A stretch of 64,000 bases of DNA, taken from positions 21,921 to 85,920 of the forward strand of contig DATKPC010000049.1 in NCBI GenBank assembly GCA_035524275.1, in the 5' to 3' direction. The DNA comes from DATKPC01 sp035524275 (GTDB lineage: Bacteria > Pseudomonadota > Gammaproteobacteria > Burkholderiales > Burkholderiaceae_F). Within the stretch, counting starts at the first letter, position 1. Each line of letters starts with the position of its first letter. Shown one piece after another: positions 61,441 to 64,000 of this stretch. The notes beneath the pieces are model-generated. The model made no database searches, was not told the origin of the DNA, and saw only the letters and a list, made by a program, of their open reading frames with translations. Both the position numbers and the translations under genes were made by a program.

Positions 61441-62460
61441 ATGAACGAGCATCCGTTCGCCGGCTTCATCCGCGCCCTGGGCAAGGGTCCGCAGGGCTCG
61501 CGCGCGTTGACTTTCGACGAATCGAGGACCGCGATGCGCATGATCCTCGCGGGCGAGGTCCTGCCGGTGCAACTCGGCGCGTTCCTGACGCTGATGCGCG
61601 TCAAGATCGAGACGCCCGCCGAGACCGCCGGGCTGGCGGCGGCGGCGCGCGCGTCGCTGCAAGGACGGGACGAAATCGACGCGCCGGCGGTTCGGCTGGA
61701 CTGGTCCGCTTACGCCGGCAAGCGCCGGCAACTTCCGTGGTTCCTGCTCGCGGCGCTACTGCTTGCGGCCCATGGCCTGCCGATGTTCATGCACGGCACC
61801 GAGGGCTACGATCCGGAACGGACGTTCGTGCCGCAGGCGCTGCGCGCGCTGGGCATCGCGCCCAGCCGTTCGCTCGCCGCCGCGGCCGAGCGGATCCGCC
61901 GCCGCCACTTCGCCTTCGTCGAGCTGCGCGACCTGCAGCCGCAGTTGCACGAACTGCTGCAGCTCAAGCCCCTTATCGGGCTGCGCTCACCCGTGCATAC
62001 GGTCATCAGGATGTTGAACCCCCTGCACGCGGCGGCGTCGATCCAGGGCGTCTTCCACCCGCACTACCACGTGCTGCACCAGGAAGCCGCGCGGCTGCTG
62101 GGCGACGCGCGCTGCGCGATCGTCAAGGGCGACGGCGGCGAGAGCGAGCGCAATCCCGACCTGCCATGCCGGGTCAAGTGGATGCTCGACGGCGTGGCGC
62201 GCGACGAGGAATGGCCGCCGATGTTCGATGGCGCTCGGCATCCGCGCGACGCGACGATGGACGTCCGGCGCCTCGCCGCGGTCTGGCGCGGAGACCTGCG
62301 GGATTCGTACGCCGAGGCGGCCGTGACCGGTACCGCGGCGATTGCGCTGGTTGCGATCGGCGAGGCGCAGGACGTCGCCGAGGCGCAGCGACTCGCGCAG
62401 CGCCTCTGGGATCGCCGGCCCATCGCCTGGCTGGGCGCCCCCAAGGAAGCGTTCGGATGA
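61441..62460 (+). CDS. TrpD-like (YbiB-family) glycosyltransferase-fold protein
   Basis: A 339-residue protein resembling anthranilate phosphoribosyltransferase relatives of the YbiB type. The helical N-terminal domain (LTFDESRTAMRMILAGEVL, QLGAFLTLMRVK) and the LPMFMHGTEGYDPERTF region correspond to TrpD. The phosphoribosyl loop of true TrpD is not clear, so catalysis in tryptophan synthesis is unlikely; YbiB itself binds nucleic acid. It lies between dsrP and dsrN, coupled to dsrN by a 4-bp overlap. I recall such genes from other sulfur oxidisers' dsr loci, but the role is unknown. Confidence 0.75.
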   Translation: MNEHPFAGFIRALGKGPQGSRALTFDESRTAMRMILAGEVLPVQLGAFLTLMRVKIETPAETAGLAAAARASLQGRDEIDAPAVRLDWSAYAGKRRQLPWFLLAALLLAAHGLPMFMHGTEGYDPERTFVPQALRALGIAPSRSLAAAAERIRRRHFAFVELRDLQPQLHELLQLKPLIGLRSPVHTVIRMLNPLHAAASIQGVFHPHYHVLHQEAARLLGDARCAIVKGDGGESERNPDLPCRVKWMLDGVARDEEWPPMFDGARHPRDATMDVRRLAAVWRGDLRDSYAEAAVTGTAAIALVAIGEAQDVAEAQRLAQRLWDRRPIAWLGAPKEAFG

Positions 62461-63887
62461 CCGCCTGCCTGATGGTCTCGGCCGCCCACAAGTCCTCCGG
62501 CAAGACAATGGTCACGGTCGGACTCGCCGCGGCATTCAGCGCCCGGGGACTGGCGGTTCAGACCTTCAAGAAGGGCCCCGACTACATCGATCCGTTGTGG
62601 CTCGCCCAGGCATCCGGTCGCCCGTGCTTCAACCTGGATCCGCACCTGTCGCCGCTCGCCGAGATGACGGGTGCTTTCGCGCGACGCAGCACCGGCACCG
62701 ACCTCGCGCTGATCGAGGGCAACAAGGGCCTGTACGACGGATTGGCGCTCGACGGCAGCAACAGCAATGCGGCCGTCGCCGTCGCACTGCGTGCACCGGT
62801 CGCGCTGGTCCTCGATGCGCGGGGCATGACGCGCGGCATCGCGCCGCTGATTCTCGGCTACCAGGCCTTCGATCGCAACGTGCACATCGCCGGCGTGATC
62901 CTGAACCGCCTGGGCGGCGCGCGCCATGAGGCAAAGCTGCGCGCCGTCATCGCGCACTACACCGATGTCCGAGTTCTCGGGGCGATCCAGGAATCGGATG
63001 CGCTTGCGCTCGACGAGCGTCACCTGGGGCTGATTCCCGCCACCGAACACGCCGGCGCGAGCGCCGCGGTCGAGCGGATCGGCGCAGCGATCGCCGACCA
63101 GGTCGACCTCGATGCGGTGCTCGCGGCGGCGCGAACGGCCCCGACAGCAGCCGATCGCCATGCGGCGCGCCGCCCGCACGCGCCGAACGCCTCGCATGCG
63201 CGCGTGCGCATCGGCATCGCACGCGACCGGGCGTTCGGCTTCTACTATGCCGACGACTTCGACGCGCTGCGCGCCGCGGGCGCCGAGCTGGTGTTCTTCG
63301 ACACCCTGCGCGATGCGCGCCTGCCGCCGATCGACGCGCTCTTCATCGGTGGCGGCTTTCCCGAAACCGCGGCCGCGGCCCTCGAGGCCAATGCGACCCT
63401 CCGAACGGAGCTCGCAGCGGCGATCGACGCGGGCCTTCCGACCTACGCGGAATGCGGCGGCCTCATGTATCTGGCGCGCAGCCTGACCGTCGCCGGACAC
63501 CGCTACGCCATGGTCGGCGCAATTGCCGGCGACGTTCGGATGCATCCGCGGCCGGTGGGCCGCGGCTATGTCGAACTCGAAGCCACTGGCCATGCGCCCT
63601 GGCCGGCAACGACGGACGGGGCAACCGCGGTACGCGGCCACGAGTTCCACTACTCCAGCCTGGACAACCTGCCGCCGGATGTGCGGTTTGCGTGGCGCGT
63701 GCGACGTGGCCATGGCATCGACGGCCGGCACGACGGATTGGTCCATCGCAACCTGGTCGCGTCCTACACGCACCTGCGTAGCGCCGGCGCATGCTGCTGG
63801 GCCCGCCAGTTCGTCGCCTTTGCACGGCGCGCCGGGTGTGCCGCCGTGCCGATGCCGCCGGCGCGCGCGGTGCGGGCGGTGGCGTAA
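62457..63887 (+). CDS. dsrN: DsrN, siroheme amidase of the CobB family
   Basis: A 476-residue cobyrinic acid a,c-diamide synthase-like protein that amidates siroheme for DsrAB. The P-loop AAHKSSGKTMVTVG is at the N-terminus, the FYYADDFDALRAAGAE segment starts the second domain, and the glutaminase Cys lies in TYAECGGLMYL with the late RGHEFHYSS His. Length fits the family. Confidence 0.93.
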   Translation: MTACLMVSAAHKSSGKTMVTVGLAAAFSARGLAVQTFKKGPDYIDPLWLAQASGRPCFNLDPHLSPLAEMTGAFARRSTGTDLALIEGNKGLYDGLALDGSNSNAAVAVALRAPVALVLDARGMTRGIAPLILGYQAFDRNVHIAGVILNRLGGARHEAKLRAVIAHYTDVRVLGAIQESDALALDERHLGLIPATEHAGASAAVERIGAAIADQVDLDAVLAAARTAPTAADRHAARRPHAPNASHARVRIGIARDRAFGFYYADDFDALRAAGAELVFFDTLRDARLPPIDALFIGGGFPETAAAALEANATLRTELAAAIDAGLPTYAECGGLMYLARSLTVAGHRYAMVGAIAGDVRMHPRPVGRGYVELEATGHAPWPATTDGATAVRGHEFHYSSLDNLPPDVRFAWRVRRGHGIDGRHDGLVHRNLVASYTHLRSAGACCWARQFVAFARRAGCAAVPMPPARAVRAVA

Positions 63888-63892
63888 ATACG

Positions 63893-64000
63893 ATGACGCG
63901 TCGCGAGTTCCTGGTCGCCGGCCGGATGGTGACAACCGACTCCGAGGGCTACCTGCGGAATCTCGACGACTGGAGCGAGGCCGTCGCGCGCGCGCAGGCC
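63893..64000 (+). CDS. DsrC/TusE-family protein (5' part)
   Basis: The first 36 codons before the window end read MTRREFLVAGRMVTTDSEGY then LRNLDDWSEAVARAQA. The TDSEGYLRNLDDWSE stretch matches the DsrC/TusE N-terminus (compare TDEEGYLVNLGDWTE in dsrC at 54287). ATG is 5 bp after the dsrN stop. The C-terminal cysteines that would separate TusE, DsrC2 and RspA types lie outside. It is a second DsrC-type protein in the same operon. Confidence 0.8.
   Translation, partial: MTRREFLVAGRMVTTDSEGYLRNLDDWSEAVARAQA

Overview
The window is GC-rich proteobacterial DNA. It holds most of a photosynthesis gene cluster (about 1-42.3 kb), a short regulatory/redox segment (42.6-45.8 kb), and a sulfur-oxidation region (45.9-64 kb) with a sulfide:quinone oxidoreductase operon and a reverse-type dissimilatory sulfite reductase (rDsr) operon. 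The host is a bacteriochlorophyll a purple bacterium of type-2 reaction-centre (PufLM) kind that can oxidise reduced sulfur, most likely beta- or gammaproteobacterial. The lineage guess rests on acsF between puhC and puhE, a tetraheme PufC, a DUF3149 protein and the rDsr type. It is inference; no rRNA or core marker is present.

Photosynthesis part. Plus strand: bchB(partial)-bchL-bchM-lhaA-puhA-puhB-puhC-acsF-puhE. Facing it on the minus strand is the superoperon crtE-crtF-bchC-bchX-bchY-bchZ-pufB-(new small membrane ORF)-pufA-pufL-pufM-pufC. Divergent from crtE are crtD-crtC. On the minus strand follow bchI-bchD, bchO-dxs-crtI-crtB. Then come bciB (+), an alpha/beta hydrolase (-), and bchH with a heme oxygenase (+), which run into the convergent pair ppsR-bphP (-). 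Together these cover Mg chelation (BchHID), methylation (BchM), aerobic ring closure (AcsF), 8-vinyl reduction (BciB), protochlorophyllide reduction (BchB, BchL; BchN lies outside), chlorin reduction (BchXYZ), BchC, isoprenoid supply (Dxs), C40 carotenoids of the spheroidene/spirilloxanthin branch (CrtE, B, I, C, D, F), and the reaction centre, LH1 and their assembly factors. TGT-N12-ACN boxes of PpsR type lie over the -35 elements before bchC, crtE/crtD, bchO and bchH.

Middle part: a DUF3149 micro-protein, a lone Rieske gene followed by a shortened metallo-beta-lactamase/rhodanese protein, a divergent PAS-sigma-54 activator, and a DUF2892 membrane protein behind an FNR-like box.

Sulfur part: a minus-strand operon sqr-hyp85-cas6-like-hyp202-tauD-like-hyp151-hyp76, and divergently dsrA-B-E-F-H-C-M-K-L-J-O-P-(trpD-like)-N-(dsrC-like, cut by the window end). 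SQR feeds sulfide electrons to quinone. DsrEFH/DsrC pass sulfur to DsrAB/DsrL, and DsrMKJOP links DsrC to the membrane.

Points that stand out: PufC carries a C-terminal OmpA-like domain; a third small membrane protein gene sits between pufB and pufA; PpsR has no cysteine and an odd recognition helix and stands beside a kinase-less bacteriophytochrome; a stand-alone Cas6-like protein sits in the sqr operon; promoter geometry predicts leaderless bchC and bchH mRNAs; and the photosynthesis cluster and rDsr locus are physically linked.
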